Below are positions 14,120-24,651 of a DNA stretch of 64,000 bases, piece by piece. The notes under the pieces are model-generated. The model was given only the letters and a program-made list of their open reading frames with translations, was not told the origin of the DNA and did not search any database. The DNA is taken from the NCBI GenBank assembly GCA_032622095.1, contig CP136063.1:7853814-7917813 (forward strand). The letters run 5' to 3'. The first letter of the stretch is position 1; each line of letters begins with the position of its first letter. The position numbers and the translations under genes were made by a program. The stretch comes from Siphonodentalium dalli. Lineage: Eukaryota > Mollusca > Scaphopoda > Gadilida > Siphonodentaliidae.

Positions 14120-14383
14120 CAAATAATTGTTACTTGCAGCGATGTCGATATTGGCCTCGTACCATGTGTTACCCCGATTTCCAGTCTCTTGCCAGACCAT
14201 GGCCGGTGAATTAGATCCTCGATATATGATCGATACCGCGAGGTTTCCCATAGTGCTTCCGTACATGTGATACCAGAACGTGAAGCAACTGGGTCCAGTC
14301 GTTATAAATGGAATACTGATCGATGCCGTTTCTCCGGCGATGACTGGATACGATGTTTCAAAATAGATATAATTCCCGTTTCC
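14120..14383 (-). pseudogene. MAM-domain exon with apparent 1-nt frameshift
   Basis: Read on the minus strand, an acceptor (CACTTTTCAG) precedes the exon and a donor (GTGAGT) follows it. The encoded peptide has the MAM signature: GNGNYIYFETSYP at the start, then AGETASISIPF, CFTFWYHMYGSTMG, and WQETGN..NTWYEANI near the end. MAM domains are extracellular adhesion/oligomerisation modules. The first half (to about residue 13) and the rest lie in different frames: an extra base near plus position 14340-14341 breaks the reading. This could be a real mutation, a rare allele or a sequencing error. The start phase (1) matches the EGF exons upstream. The N-terminal strand of the MAM fold (before the GNGNY motif) is missing and should be in an unseen exon between 14.4 and 18.9 kb. 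Confidence 0.75.
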
Positions 14384-15181
14384 TGAAAAGTGTTAGGATA
14401 TAACAAGCGTATATCGTTTATGCTAACCAAGAGTAGAATATTAACTAGGAACTGGTTTAAAGGTGAGCCCAGTATTGTTTATGTTGTTATTCGAGCCGAA
14501 TTGGTTGGGCTTATGGCCACTATTACGAAATAAATTATATAATTAAACCCCGAGGATTACCTGTGGTTGGTCCATTGCAATTTATTATAGCTCATTCACA
14601 CTACTGTCCTCTGACCTCGCTAATACATACAGTGTACACGTACTTCACATATTATATAACAAACTGAGCGATGGAAGATTCGTTTTGTTTTCTTTTGAAA
14701 CAAACGTTGTAAAATTGATGTTGTATTCTGTGTAAAACCCCTGTCAGACTCAGGCCGGCGCTTGCGTTGCGCTGAAAAGGTACCAACAATTGAGTAACAC
14801 GCAGGAGGAGCGCGGAAACTGTCCAAAATTGTCTAACTGTTAAAACAAAGTAAGCTCATATTGCGTTCCTACTTTGTCAAGTCTCACGCTCTTAGTGCGC
14901 TCAAGTCGCTGTCATTTTGTTGCTAGTACGTGCTAATAAGTTTGCATAACGTTCTCTGCGCGGGCGCGGAGAGTATAGATAGCGCCTCCTGCGTTCTCCA
15001 GTCATTGTCAATTTTTAGGTTGTGGGGAAAATACCCAACAATCCGCAATAGATTAGCTGTCCGATTAAACCACTGTCACACTCAAAGCGCACTAAGGTAT
15101 CCAAGAACCTATTGGTGACGCAGTTGAAACTGGCTAGGACGGGAGAGGGTCACCGTGATCGCCCCAAAGCGCCCGAGCGTC

Positions 15182-15213
15182 GCGCTTGTTTTGTGCATGC
15201 ACAAAACAAGCGC
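15182..15213. repeat. Perfect 32-bp palindrome
   Basis: GCGCTTGTTTTGTGCA followed by its exact complement. A 31-bp version with one T missing lies at 15547-15577. Both sit inside the inverted-repeat transposon and could extrude as hairpins. Confidence 0.9.
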
Positions 15214-15272
15214 AGAGGTACGGCGCTCTGATCAGGCGCAGTACCGTTGCCACGACAGCGCAAATCGAACGA

Positions 15273-15592
15273 CATGAGCGCCCCGTTGACGTAGCAAGGA
15301 CGGATACAAGCTACTCGTGGTCGCAGCAAGAATTCATCTGCAACTGCAGTAAGCTTATTACGCCTTGGTCAGAACGCAGAGCATCTGCGCTTGTTTTGTA
15401 CATGCGGCGCTCTGACATCGCAAAGCGAGCAACATGAGCGCCCCGTTGACGTAGCAAGGACGGATACAAGCTACTCGTGGTCGCAGCAAGAATTCATCTT
15501 CAACTGCAGTAAGCTTACTACGTTTTGGCCAGAACGCAGAGCCTCTGCGCTTGTTTGTGCATGCACAAAACAAGCGCGGCGCTCTGGTGCCT
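15273..15592. repeat. Two-copy 160-bp tandem repeat inside the transposon
   Basis: CATGAGCGCCCCGTTGACGT occurs at 15273 and again at 15433. Each copy continues through AGCTACTCGTGGTCGCAGCA and AACTGCAGTAAGCTTA. Open frames here are by-products of GC-rich sequence. Confidence 0.85.
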
Positions 15593-15740
15593 ATGGGCGC
15601 CCATGGGGACCCTCGCCCGTCGTAGCCAGTGTCCACTGCGTCAACAATCGGTTCTTGGAGACCTTACTGCATTTTAGGTGGGCGCTTTGATACTTTTGCA
15701 GCGCTATGCAAGCGCCGGCCTGAGTGTGACAGGGGCTTTA

Positions 15741-17000
15741 GATGTATCGCGAGTTATGCATAACTAATACCAGTTGGGAAATCGCCCATCTTTACGCACA
15801 AAACACTGGCGATTGATTAGCAACTGACCAACGAGCCCAAATACATGACTTACATTACCCGCTTTTTTGGCATTTGCCTCGATCACAAATTTGCGTTCTG
15901 TGAGATTAGAATAACGACATTATGCGCCGTACATGTGACACTGCAATCAGCCGCGTGTCACATATATACTTACATAGTTGACAAAGAGCACGGGTAACTA
16001 TGAATCCGTCCGATTTACCACCTTTCGGAAAACCACCAAATGTAGCCGAATTATAAGCAATTATATAGATGTTGAAATAGATGGATCGGAAAATAATTCG
16101 CAGTTTAAATAATACTAAACACACCCGGCTCCAGCTCTAATGTTAGTTACCATCATATCGGCACGCCAGAAATAATCTTTCTCATTTGCCATTCGCGATA
16201 ACAGTTGCATGTCCAGTATGTACTTATATACTTATAAGTAGTATATACTTATGTGAAGTCTACTCGAATGAAAATATATTACACCCACTTCAAAATCAAC
16301 GAGTAAAATGTAACCGAATATTACTAATTCATGCCGCGATCACGATTATACTTACCATTTTGCAATGTGTGATCCGCGCTCGGACCGGTGCCAGTTGACA
16401 CTGTCGGGCCTAAATGCCGTAAGAAATGCCGGGCCGAACTTTGGGTCCACATACACAAATCTACCTCAAAATCACAGTCCACAACCACCACTGAAAGTAA
16501 TGAACATTATCATTATAAACAAGTCATTTGAGAAACCCCATGTGAGCATCAATGGATATGTGGTGCTGCTAATATGATCAGAATGCTGATGGGTCTTGCT
16601 GAATTATTATGAATTATCACGCTGGTAGGATAATAAAGTGATGCTGTTAATAATGAAAGTGTCAATGACACTGTAACTCAACATGGACATGGGATAATGT
16701 CATACATTACGATAAATTGAGCAATAAGGAGCGCGGACAGTTTACATGTTAAAGAAACCATAAGTCAACACGAAGAGCCATATGAAGTTCGGGATCAATT
16801 GGATAAATACGTATTTATGATACAAATAGTAGAATCCAAGATGGCTGCCGGCACGCAGCCATGTTTTTGATCGAATATAATTTAAATTTGATAACTGAGC
16901 CGCTGCCTTCAGCAATGAAATCCAATACAACCGTTGGTGTCCTTTTTTTTAACAAACTTCAGAAAAAATAGTAAGCTCCCATCTAGAGTTATCCTAGAAG
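15741..17000. other. Putative intron sequence, no supported exon
   Basis: Lies between the MAM exon and the truncated EGF exon of the minus-strand gene. Two strong minus-strand GTAAGT donors (near 15853 and 15975) occur with short open frames, but phases or acceptors do not fit (see rejected items). The missing MAM N-terminal half should be encoded in this stretch or between 14.4 and 14.7 kb. Confidence 0.35.
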
Positions 17001-17019
17001 GTCCGTATGCAGTTTGGTG

Positions 17020-17245
17020 ACCCGGACTCTAACCCGTTGATAACTATAATTATAACCCAAACAATAACCCTATCCACCACCCTATGCATATTCACAGTCC
17101 CCGTATTATACATGACCCAAACCAAAACAATAGACCGAACCCTGACAGAAATCATAGCCCTAGTCACAATCCTAGTCCTATCTCTACATTAACCGTTACC
17201 ATAAACCATAACCGCACACCTAACCTGAACCTAACCCTAAACAAT
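17020..17245. repeat. Degenerate telomere-like C-rich stretch
   Basis: Phrases such as ATAACCCTAT, ATAGCCCTAG and AACCTAACCCTAAAC recur over about 220 bp, recalling interrupted CCCTAA telomere repeats. No uninterrupted run of three units exists, so an old interstitial array is only one reading; simple AC-rich drift is another. Confidence 0.3.
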
Positions 17246-17259
17246 TACCCTCCCTAAGA

Positions 17260-17800
17260 CAACGATAAACTCGTGGCAATTTACAATGTCTGCAAGCCAG
17301 CCCCGTGGGCAACATAACATTATGTGATTGTTGCCTGATTTGGGGTTCCGGAGGAGCATGTAAGGACTCATCCAGACTTCGCGTTGACTTGGCCCTACAC
17401 TGATATAAATTGCTTAGTTAGAGTGACTAACTTTCGTTAACCAAACTCTTATCCTCCGATTATCAGACATATTTTAGTCAAACTGACTATGTTTCGGCTT
17501 AGTCCTTTTGGTGATTCATATTAAAAAGGACACACCCTTATCGTGTTATACTTGATTTGACATGAAGTGACAACGGTGTGCTGATATGATTGAACTGGAC
17601 GTTTGGTGGCGGTAATATAATTACCATTTCCGATACACGAGTTAGTGACGCTGCAGCGCCTACCCAAAACAGGGCATGTTAGTTCGTTTTCAGTGTCGGA
17701 ATATGACATCGAATCGGTCCCGTGTGATGAATATATATGTTGTTGAAATACGTTTGTTACTTGTAGATTTACCCGAACCATGCCTCGACATTGGGTCAAA
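17260..17800 (-). repeat. Truncated copy of the EGF duplicon (no exon left)
   Basis: Aligns by eye with the exon-flanking part of the duplicons: GGCAATTTACAATGTCTG, GGGGTTCCGGAGGA, GACTCATCCA, the TTAGTCAAACTGACT blocks, and TTCAGTGTCGGAA...GACAT also seen at 19459-19482. No EGF coding sequence remains. A 92-aa minus-strand frame here is not conserved. Confidence 0.6.
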
Positions 17801-18539
17801 AAATTATAAAAAGGCCAAAACGCTAAATTTAAAGGCTCGTCACTCCGTTATTTTACAAAGAATGTTTAAATCGTGTACAGTTGTGTGATAAGCTTGTGTG
17901 TTGATATTATATTCTAGATTTCCTCGGGTTACGACAAACAAATGTGGTCCCACTGGTCACTTCCCCAGACCAACAATATCGAGCGGACACTAGTAACATT
18001 TGGAAGGAACCTGGCGCTCTTTTAACGAGCGCATTGAACTAGGCAAAACAAAACGATTGTATGGTTCCGCTAACGGAGCGAAAAAATTAGGGTGGGAATT
18101 TTTTTTTTTATTTAAATTTATTTTGATATTTGTATCCAGCTGCAGAAATATTGAACTACCTCGACAGAAGTGACATAAAATGCCAACTCGTTTTGTGGGG
18201 AAAGTATTACTTGAACAACACAGTGGATATATACATTAATATTGAATAAAAGATCAACCTTGCTTTATGCTTAATTGTGTATTTTATTATTTACAAACTG
18301 CATTTTCATGATTTTGGTGTCACTAACATTTTATAAGAATTTTGCCCATAATACCGCCAATATACCGGCACGGTATTGTGACGACTACATCCCATTGTCT
18401 GGAGGTAGCCAGTACACCCCACCATGCCTGGTTTTTGGAAACAGTAGCCATACCCTAACATGTGTGGTGATAACATCTTTATATATACAGATACACATCC
18501 ACCATGGCTGTTGATAGTGTTCCTATCTTCCATATCTTA

Positions 18540-19560
18540 CACATGTATTTCGTCAACGTTTTGTGTGTGCTTGTTTTCAACCACATTATAGCGAAGTGCG
18601 TTGATGTGTGAATTACACCTTTGAGCGAACTTGTCGATGGTTGGCGTTGATCGGGTGTGCCTGTGCCATGATGTTTGGATGAGTGCTGGTGTTTCATGAC
18701 GACGGGACTTATTACTTACGTTGTCTTCTGTTATACTTTTATTATAAAATAAACTTGGTATGCCATACTCCCGTAGCTCTAGGAAATACACTTGTATGTT
18801 ACAATCAATGTTATAAATCTCCCGGCCACAATATATAGAAACGTTCCCAGGTAATGAACTGGTGAGTCATGAATTCTACGAGCGTACGGCCACAGTACAT
18901 CTTAATGAAATGATCTACATCAGTTCACGTACCTACTGCACATGTGTACGAATTTACCGCATCAGTACAAATTGCTCCGTTCTGGCAAGGAGTTGATTCA
19001 CATTCGTCAATGTCTGAAATGGTAAACAACTGACTGCATAGATTATCGCAGAATTTAAAGAACCATTCGTGGCTCCATAGCATCAGTTACAACAACAAAA
19101 ACAGTCAATTTGTACTTTAAATCGAACAATCAATGCTAACTACATGGCAATTTACAATGACTGCAGTTGGGCGACATAACCTTATGTGTTTCCTGCATGA
19201 CTGGGGTTCCGGAGGATGTGCATGTATGGACCTCATCCAAACTTCATGTTGAGTGCCCATACACAGACATAAATTGCTTAGTTAGAGTGGCTAACTTGTG
19301 TTAACCAAACTCTGGTCCTCCGATTGTCTGACTTATGTTAGTCAAAATGACTCAGTTTCGGCTCAATCATTTTGGTGATTCCTATCAAGTAGGATATTAT
19401 CTCATGCATTGACAACGGTGCTGGTGGCGGTAATATAACTACAGGGGATTTTAGTTCGTTTTCAGTGTCGGAAGATGACATGGAATCGATGACCAGATAT
19501 GCAGTTGAAATACGTTTGTTAATTTTAGCGTTTATGCATATCCCGAAGCTAGGCTCAAAA
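18540..19560 (-). repeat. Most divergent EGF duplicon copy
   Basis: Contains the flank shared with every other unit: GTGTGCTTGTTTTCAACCAC..., then GTTTCATGACGACGGGACTT, then TAGGAAATACAC, the shortened EGF exon at 18933-19013, and the CATAGCATCAGTTACAAC flank. More differences than between other units imply it separated first. Confidence 0.65.
18933..19013 (-). CDS. EGF exon with 33-bp in-frame deletion
   Basis: Acceptor CCATTTCAG and donor GTACGTG are intact and the phase is 1-1, but the exon is 81 bp instead of the 114 bp of its eight relatives. The peptide starts [13 protein letters not shown] and then runs NSYTCAVG: the segment holding cysteines 5 and 6 is gone. A calcium-binding EGF needs three disulfides, so this copy cannot fold normally, although it would keep the frame if spliced in. 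Its 5' flank (GACTGCATAGATTAT) resembles the class C flank, so it may be the last readable class C exon. Confidence 0.7.
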
Positions 19561-20405
19561 TTGACTGGACCTGAGCACTCCCGTCTAACACGAACAGCAG
19601 GAGCGATAATTAACTTGCATCTTAAATAAATGCGATTATTATTTATTTTTTTACATATATAGATTGGAAATACTCACAAATCTTGCAGTCAAAGCCCAAG
19701 ATACATGATCAGTGCTAACAGAAGACCGCTATTACATACATGTAACTTACAATACACATCCCACGCACAAATCTTGCCGCTTACCCACATGTACTGTGCA
19801 AAATATAGGCTCAATATTCACATGTAACTCCAACATCCGTAAACCAAAACCTTACAGGAACATTTCAACCCAAACATGACACTATTGCCAATCCTAAAGC
19901 AACAAACTCATCCTATAGTACTATCACAAATAATTCATATATGCCCTATATATCGGAATCTATAATTCAAACTAACCACATTTCCAACATCAGTTCGTAC
20001 TTCCATCACTATTAAAGCAATCATAAGTTGTAAAAACTTGTGCACCAACCCCTTTTGTATATTATGCAAATAAATATGTTTCAAGTGACTACTAAAGAAG
20101 GCGAAACAATGCATGGAACCCATATGCCAGGCACAAAATCTACACAACCACTCCCACACATATACGTTTATAACCACGTTCCACCAGGGATAATGGAAAC
20201 TAATTTCCGACATAATTGCTCCCTTTGGAAGAACTATTAAATTTTACCTCACGTGCCAACATTACATTTTAATCAACATTCAATTAATGATTATTGCATA
20301 AATCATATCACCCATGTTCTCTCCACTAATAGTTTGTCCAGATGCTGTATATTCTACACAGAAGGAGGCGATCACAAAGAAATCCCTAAATAGCCCGGAC
20401 GAATA
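19561..20405. other. No gene seen
   Basis: Intron sequence of the presumed EGF/MAM gene. At 20385-20402 a short AATAGCCCGGACGAA piece looks like the decayed 3' end of another Helitron-like element. Confidence 0.4.
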
Positions 20406-20427
20406 TCTCATATATATTTTGAAGACC

Positions 20428-20461
<34 letters not shown>

Positions 20462-20961
20462 CTTAATACAAATCTACGATTCTCGACCGATCGGGACGAA
20501 ACTTGGTACGTGTGTGTAGTTTGACCAGGCGGTGGTCGTTGTCGTACTGGCGAGCCCGTGCGACGCCCGTGCGGCGCATGCGCATACGAGATATCGGAAA
20601 CGGGTGGAGCTATCGACTTGAAAGTTGCTATGTGAATGTATCTTGCCCCGGATACGAATTTTATCGGGTCGCTGAGCCCGTGCGACGCCAGCTTCGCGCA
20701 TGCGCAGACGAGATCTCGGAAACGGGTGGAGCCATCGACTTGAAATTTGGTATGTGAATGTATCTTGCCCCGGATACGAATTTTATCGGCGGGTCGCCGA
20801 GCCCGTGCGACACCAGCTTCGCGCATGCGCAGACCAGATCTCGGAAACGGGTAGAGCTATCGACTTGAAATTTGGTTTTTGAATAGTCCGGACAACGTTG
20901 GGCTCATCGACTTGAAATTTGGTTTTTGAATAGCCCGAACAACATCGGGCTCATCGGCTAG
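20406..20961 (+). mobile_element. Helitron-like non-autonomous element, copy 1
   Basis: Starts TCTCATATATATTTTGAAGA, followed by a GTCT microsatellite (about 20437-20461), a conserved block (CGACCGATCGGGACGAAACT), and about 2.5 internal tandem units of roughly 120 bp marked by GCGCATGCGCAGA, ATCTCGGAAACGGGT and TTGCCCCGGATACGAA. It ends with a stem-loop (GCCCGAACAACATCGGGC), then TCATCGG and CTAG followed by T. A 5' TC, a 3' hairpin and CTAG are Helitron hallmarks; this layout matches molluscan pearl/HINE elements. Confidence 0.7.
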
Positions 20962-21472
20962 TCTCATATATATTTTGAAGACCTCTGTCTGTATGTTTGT
21001 TTGTCTGTCTGTCTGTCTGTCTGTCATTGATACAAATCTACGATTCTCGACCGATCGGGACGAAACTTGGTACGTGTGTGTAGTTTGTGTGCGGCGCCCG
21101 TGCAGCGCATGCGCAGACGAGATCTCGGAAACGGGTGGAGCTATCGACTTTAAATTTGCTATGTGAATGTATCTTGCCCCGGATGCGAATTTTATCGGGT
21201 CGCCGAGCCCGTGCGACGCCAGCTTCGCGCATGCGCAGAGGAGATCTCGGAAACGGGTGGAGCTATCGACTTGAAATTTGCTATGTGAATGTATCTTGCC
21301 CCGGATACGAAATTTATCGGGTCGCCGAGCCCGTGCGACGCCAGTTTCGCGCATGCGCAGACCAGATCTCGGAAACGGGTGGAGCTATCGACTTGAAATT
21401 AGGTTTTTGAATAGCTATCGACTTGAAATTTGGTTTTTGAATAGCCCGGACAACGTCGGGCTCATCGGCTAG
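20962..21472 (+). mobile_element. Helitron-like element, copy 2, abutting copy 1
   Basis: Begins TCTCATATATATTTTGAAGA directly after the CTAG of copy 1. It has its own GTCT tract (21002-21024) and 120-bp internal units, and ends GCCCGGACAACGTCGGGC-TCATCGG-CTAG. Head-to-tail abutting insertion is typical of Helitrons. Confidence 0.7.
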
Positions 21473-22165
21473 TCTATTATATATTTTGGAAGATCTGTCT
21501 GTCTGTCTGTCTGTCTGTGTGTGTGTTCGCGATGAACTCGAAAACGGCCGATTTCGATGAAACTTGGTATGTGGGGGTATTTTCGGCCGGGGGGTGGCAT
21601 GGGCCTATTAATTTGTCCGTGCGACGTGACCTTCACCTTGAAATCGGGTAATTTCAAGGTCAAACGCCCGAATATCAAGGGATTTCGATGAAACTTGGTA
21701 TGTGGAGGTACATAAGGCCGGGGAGTGGCATAAACCTATTAATTTTTCCGTGCGACGTGACCTTCACCTTGAAATCGGGTAATTTCAAGGTCAAACGCCC
21801 GAATATCTCGGGATTTCGATGAAACTTGGTACGGGGGGTACTTTCGTATGGGGAGTCTCATAAGCATATTCATTTTCCCGTGCGACGTGACCTTGACCTT
21901 GAAATCGGGTCAATTCAAGGTCATATCGCCAATTTTGATGGGATTTCGACGAAATTTGATACGTGGGGTTACTTTTGTCCACTGAGTGTTTGGGACGGGT
22001 CGAGTCGTGACCCCGACCTGACCTTGACCTTCAAAATGATCAATTCAAGGTCAAATCGGGTAAAACCGGATGGATTTCGACGGGCACGTTTGTCGGGTAC
22101 TTTTGTCAGGGCAGTGTTTTGGACTGGTCAAATCGTTACCCCACTTGACCTTCAAATTATCCTTC
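21473..22165 (+). mobile_element. Related Helitron-like element, 3' end missing
   Basis: Starts TCTATTATATATTTTGGAAG right after copy 2 with a GTCT/GTGT tract, then carries a different internal repeat of about 130 bp: GATTTCGATGAAACTTGGTA, GTGCGACGTGACCTTCACCT and TCAAGGTCAAACGCCCGAAT. Several units are present, increasingly diverged toward 22.1 kb. I see no terminal hairpin plus CTAG. Confidence 0.55.
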
Positions 22166-22281
22166 AATCAAGCGGAACCCCCACAGCCTTATCTTACCTA
22201 AAGCTAAACGTCTTGCCCCCTCCAGGAGATATGTCGCATAATTACCTATGCATCCACTAGAACCCCAACTAGATTCACACC

Positions 22282-23374
22282 CAGGGATGTGGCTAGAGGG
22301 GGGGTGTGTGGGGGTGTCTCATCCCCACCCCCCCCCCCCCAAGCAGAGAGCTATATTTTCAATAGTTGGAAATTTCATACCTGCCACAACGAAATTTCAC
22401 ACCAACAATAGGTTGAAAATGTACTTGTAGTTTGATTATAGAACAATTTATTGGGGGGAATTTATTGTTTTTCGACCAATATTTGCATATGTTCCTATTT
22501 TTGGTCAAAAATTTTGACAGAAATGGTCATCAGTTGGAAATTTTCCAACCTTAGGGGGGTGAAAGGTCGGAAATTTCCAACACTTGGAAAGCTTGTGTCC
22601 TGGTCTCTCCCCCGTGGCCAGTCAAAAACTTCTAGTTAATTTAAGAAAACAATATTGTCATACAAATTGGTCAACATTGTCATTGGAATTTTAATCAGTT
22701 TGAAAATTTCCAACCTAAGTGGGGGTGTAGGGTTTGAAATTTCCAACAGTAGGAAGGCTTGAGGCTAGTCTAGATGTTAGGATTTTGCGATTTTCTTGTT
22801 CAGATTTCAAATTTTTCGCACACCGGGCCGAACCATGGTCGGCCCGGTGTGTCATTGCCCCATCCACATGGCCAATACAAAACTGCTAATTAGTTTAGCA
22901 AAACAATATTTTACTACATTAGGTCAAACTTGTAGACATAAATGGTCATCAGTTGAAGAATTTTCCAACCTGAGGGGGAGTATGAGGTTTGAAATTTCCA
23001 ACACTAGGAAGGCTTCAGTTGAGGCCAGTCTAGATGCTAGGATTTGCGATTTTCTTGTATAGTTTTCAAAATTTTCTCACACCGGGCCGAACAACCATGG
23101 TCGGCCCGGTGTTTCCTGGTCTGCTGTCGGTAGCTGTGTGCATTTGTCTGGAATATAGGAATTTAGGCCTGAGCGTGAGGTACAAGGGGGGGTGGTGCAA
23201 ATGGAATTATGCAAAAAGTTGTGTTGGTGTGATTCCGACTTAAGGGGGGGTGCAAATGGAATTATGCAAAAAGTTGTGTTGGTGTGAGTCCGACTCAAGG
23301 GGGCGGGGTGCAGTTAGAAATTCCCAAGGTGGACGCCCCCCCCCCCCAGCGGAGACCCTCTAGCCACATCCCTG
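22282..23374. mobile_element. hAT-like non-autonomous transposon with 8-bp target duplication
   Basis: Terminal inverted repeat of 19 bp: CAGGGATGTGGCTAGAGGG at 22282-22300 and its exact complement at 23356-23374. It is flanked by a perfect 8-bp duplication, TTCACACC, at 22274-22281 and 23375-23382. An 8-bp duplication with a CAGGG-type end is diagnostic of the hAT superfamily. The 1093-bp interior has no transposase; it holds C/G runs and about three diverged tandem units of roughly 250 bp with TTTCCAAC and the palindrome CACCGGGCCGA-CATGG-TCGGCCCGGTG (about 22820 and 23080). Confidence 0.9.
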
Positions 23375-23382
23375 TTCACACC

Positions 23383-24000
23383 GCTTGATTCAAGGACAGT
23401 ATCACAATATTCATATCAGCTAAAACATGGAACATAGATCTGAATAACAGACGATCGGCCCTTCAATGACCTCACGTCCAACCGCAAGCACCGATCGGCA
23501 TACAATGAAGCATCACATCCAACTATGGTCGTGGGGCATTACCAGAATAGAGGAGCCAATCCCGATGTGTATTACCAAAGTACATAATTTATTATGTACC
23601 CCACATAGTATATAAGGCACCACGATTCACTGACAAAGCGTGCTTACTCAGATCATCTCGGGCGTCTATATCTACATAAGGCATCACCTCTGTTACTCAG
23701 GTCGCTGGTCCGCTACATGTGTATACATCACTTGTGTATTATCAGATGACTAAAGACCTACTAGTATATACCAACCTATGTGTTTGCTTTTCATAACATT
23801 TGGTCATCTTATAAACCTCAACATTTCCAGCTTTTTATGCGCACACATAACGCAGCGCGAGATATTTTGAAGTGACCATAAACTGCAATCGCCACTTTCT
23901 CGGAAAACAGAAAAACGGAGTTGGCACGTTGTGATTCTAGCACATTGTGATTTTCGAGTGTCGGCCAACATAACGTCGCTGGTGATGATCTTCCAGTGAG
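23383..24000. other. No gene; partial duplicon from about 23800
   Basis: From about 23800 (ATAAACCTCAACATTTCCAG, CACATAACGCAGCGC, AACAGAAAAACGGAGTTGGC) it matches the segment at 27037, 31998 and 43015, so the class A duplicon extends left to here. Nothing coding. Confidence 0.45.
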
Positions 24001-24537
24001 TGTGATTATTTATTTGCAGTATTTTGACAACTTACACTTGAACTTATGTTAACGTTGTGTGTGTGCTTGAATCGCGTTGGTGTGTGAATTGTATCTCTGA
24101 GCGAACTTGTCGATAGTTGATGTTGATCGGATGTGCCTGTGCCAGAAAATAAAATGTACTTGTTATGCCATACTCTCGTAACTCTACAGGAAATACACAT
24201 GTATATTATACTCTGTTCCTATCAATGTAATAAATCTCCCTGCCATACAATATAGAAACGTTCCCAGGTATTGAACTGGTGTGGCATGAACTCTACGAAC
24301 GTACTACCACAGTACATAATAATGAAATTATCTACATCAGCACACATAGTACAGTGATGTGTCCTACGCTTGTAGCTATAGGAAATACACACGTATATTA
24401 CATGCTCAGTTCTATCAATGTTATAAATCTCCCTGCCACGAAATACAGATACGTTCCCAGTTATTGAACTGGTGGGGCAAGCACTATACTAACGTACGGT
24501 AACAGGACATAATAATGATCTACATCAGCACACATAC

Positions 24538-24651
24538 CTACTGCACAGTCGACTCCAGTGTATCCGGATGCACAAACACATGTGTAGGAATTAACCGCGT
24601 CAGTACAAGTTCCTCCGTTCTGGCAAGGAGTTGATTGACATTCGTCAATGT
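24538..24651 (-). CDS. Calcium-binding EGF exon, class A (most 3' intact copy)
   Basis: 114 bp, phase 1-1, acceptor CCTTTCAG, donor GTATGTG. The peptide is [39 protein letters not shown], with six cysteines at normal EGF spacing. The D-I-D-E start and the C-x-D-x4-Y-x-C motif are the calcium-binding signature. From known consensus sequences it carries an O-glucose site (CQSTPC), an O-fucose site (QNGGTC) and an O-GlcNAc site ([10 protein letters not shown]), as in Notch-type repeats. Followed in transcription order by the deleted EGF exon at 18.9 kb. Role inferred: extracellular protein-protein contact module. Confidence 0.88.
   Translation of the reverse strand, partial: TLTNVNQLLARTEELVLTRLIPTHVFVHPDTLESTVQ

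Larger units (their letters stand above)
14733..15740. mobile_element. Non-autonomous inverted-repeat DNA transposon, about 1 kb
   Basis: The left end (from 14733, ACCCCTGTCAGACTCAGGCC then GGCGCTTGC) is matched inverted at the right end (GCAAGCGCCGGCCTGAGTGT then GACAGGGGC, to about 15736), a terminal repeat of about 45 bp. A second inverted pair lies inside: CAAAGCGCAC...CCAAGAACC...GACGCAGT at about 15080-15135 and its complement at 15633-15700. The interior is GC-rich and holds two palindromes and a 160-bp tandem repeat. No transposase frame. The target duplication is unclear. Confidence 0.75.

Noticed and set aside
15182-15637. Frames of 80-99 aa with repeated MFCACTKQ and DTSYSWSQQEFI peptides
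   Set aside because: They are products of palindromes and the 160-bp tandem repeat inside the transposon, present on both strands.
15854-15897. Minus-strand micro-exon with good splice sites (TCTCACAG ... GTAAGT) reading RKFVIEANAKKAGN
   Set aside because: Only one frame is open and it ends in phase 0, whereas the MAM exon downstream starts in phase 1. No domain match strong enough.
15906-16124. Minus-strand frame with NSATFGGFPKGGKSDGFIVT before a GTAAGTATAT donor
   Set aside because: No acceptor in a suitable place and no family recognised; could be a real exon but unsupported.
20386-21410. Frames up to 165 aa in the Helitron-like elements
   Set aside because: They are translations of the 120-bp internal tandem repeat and the GTCT tract.
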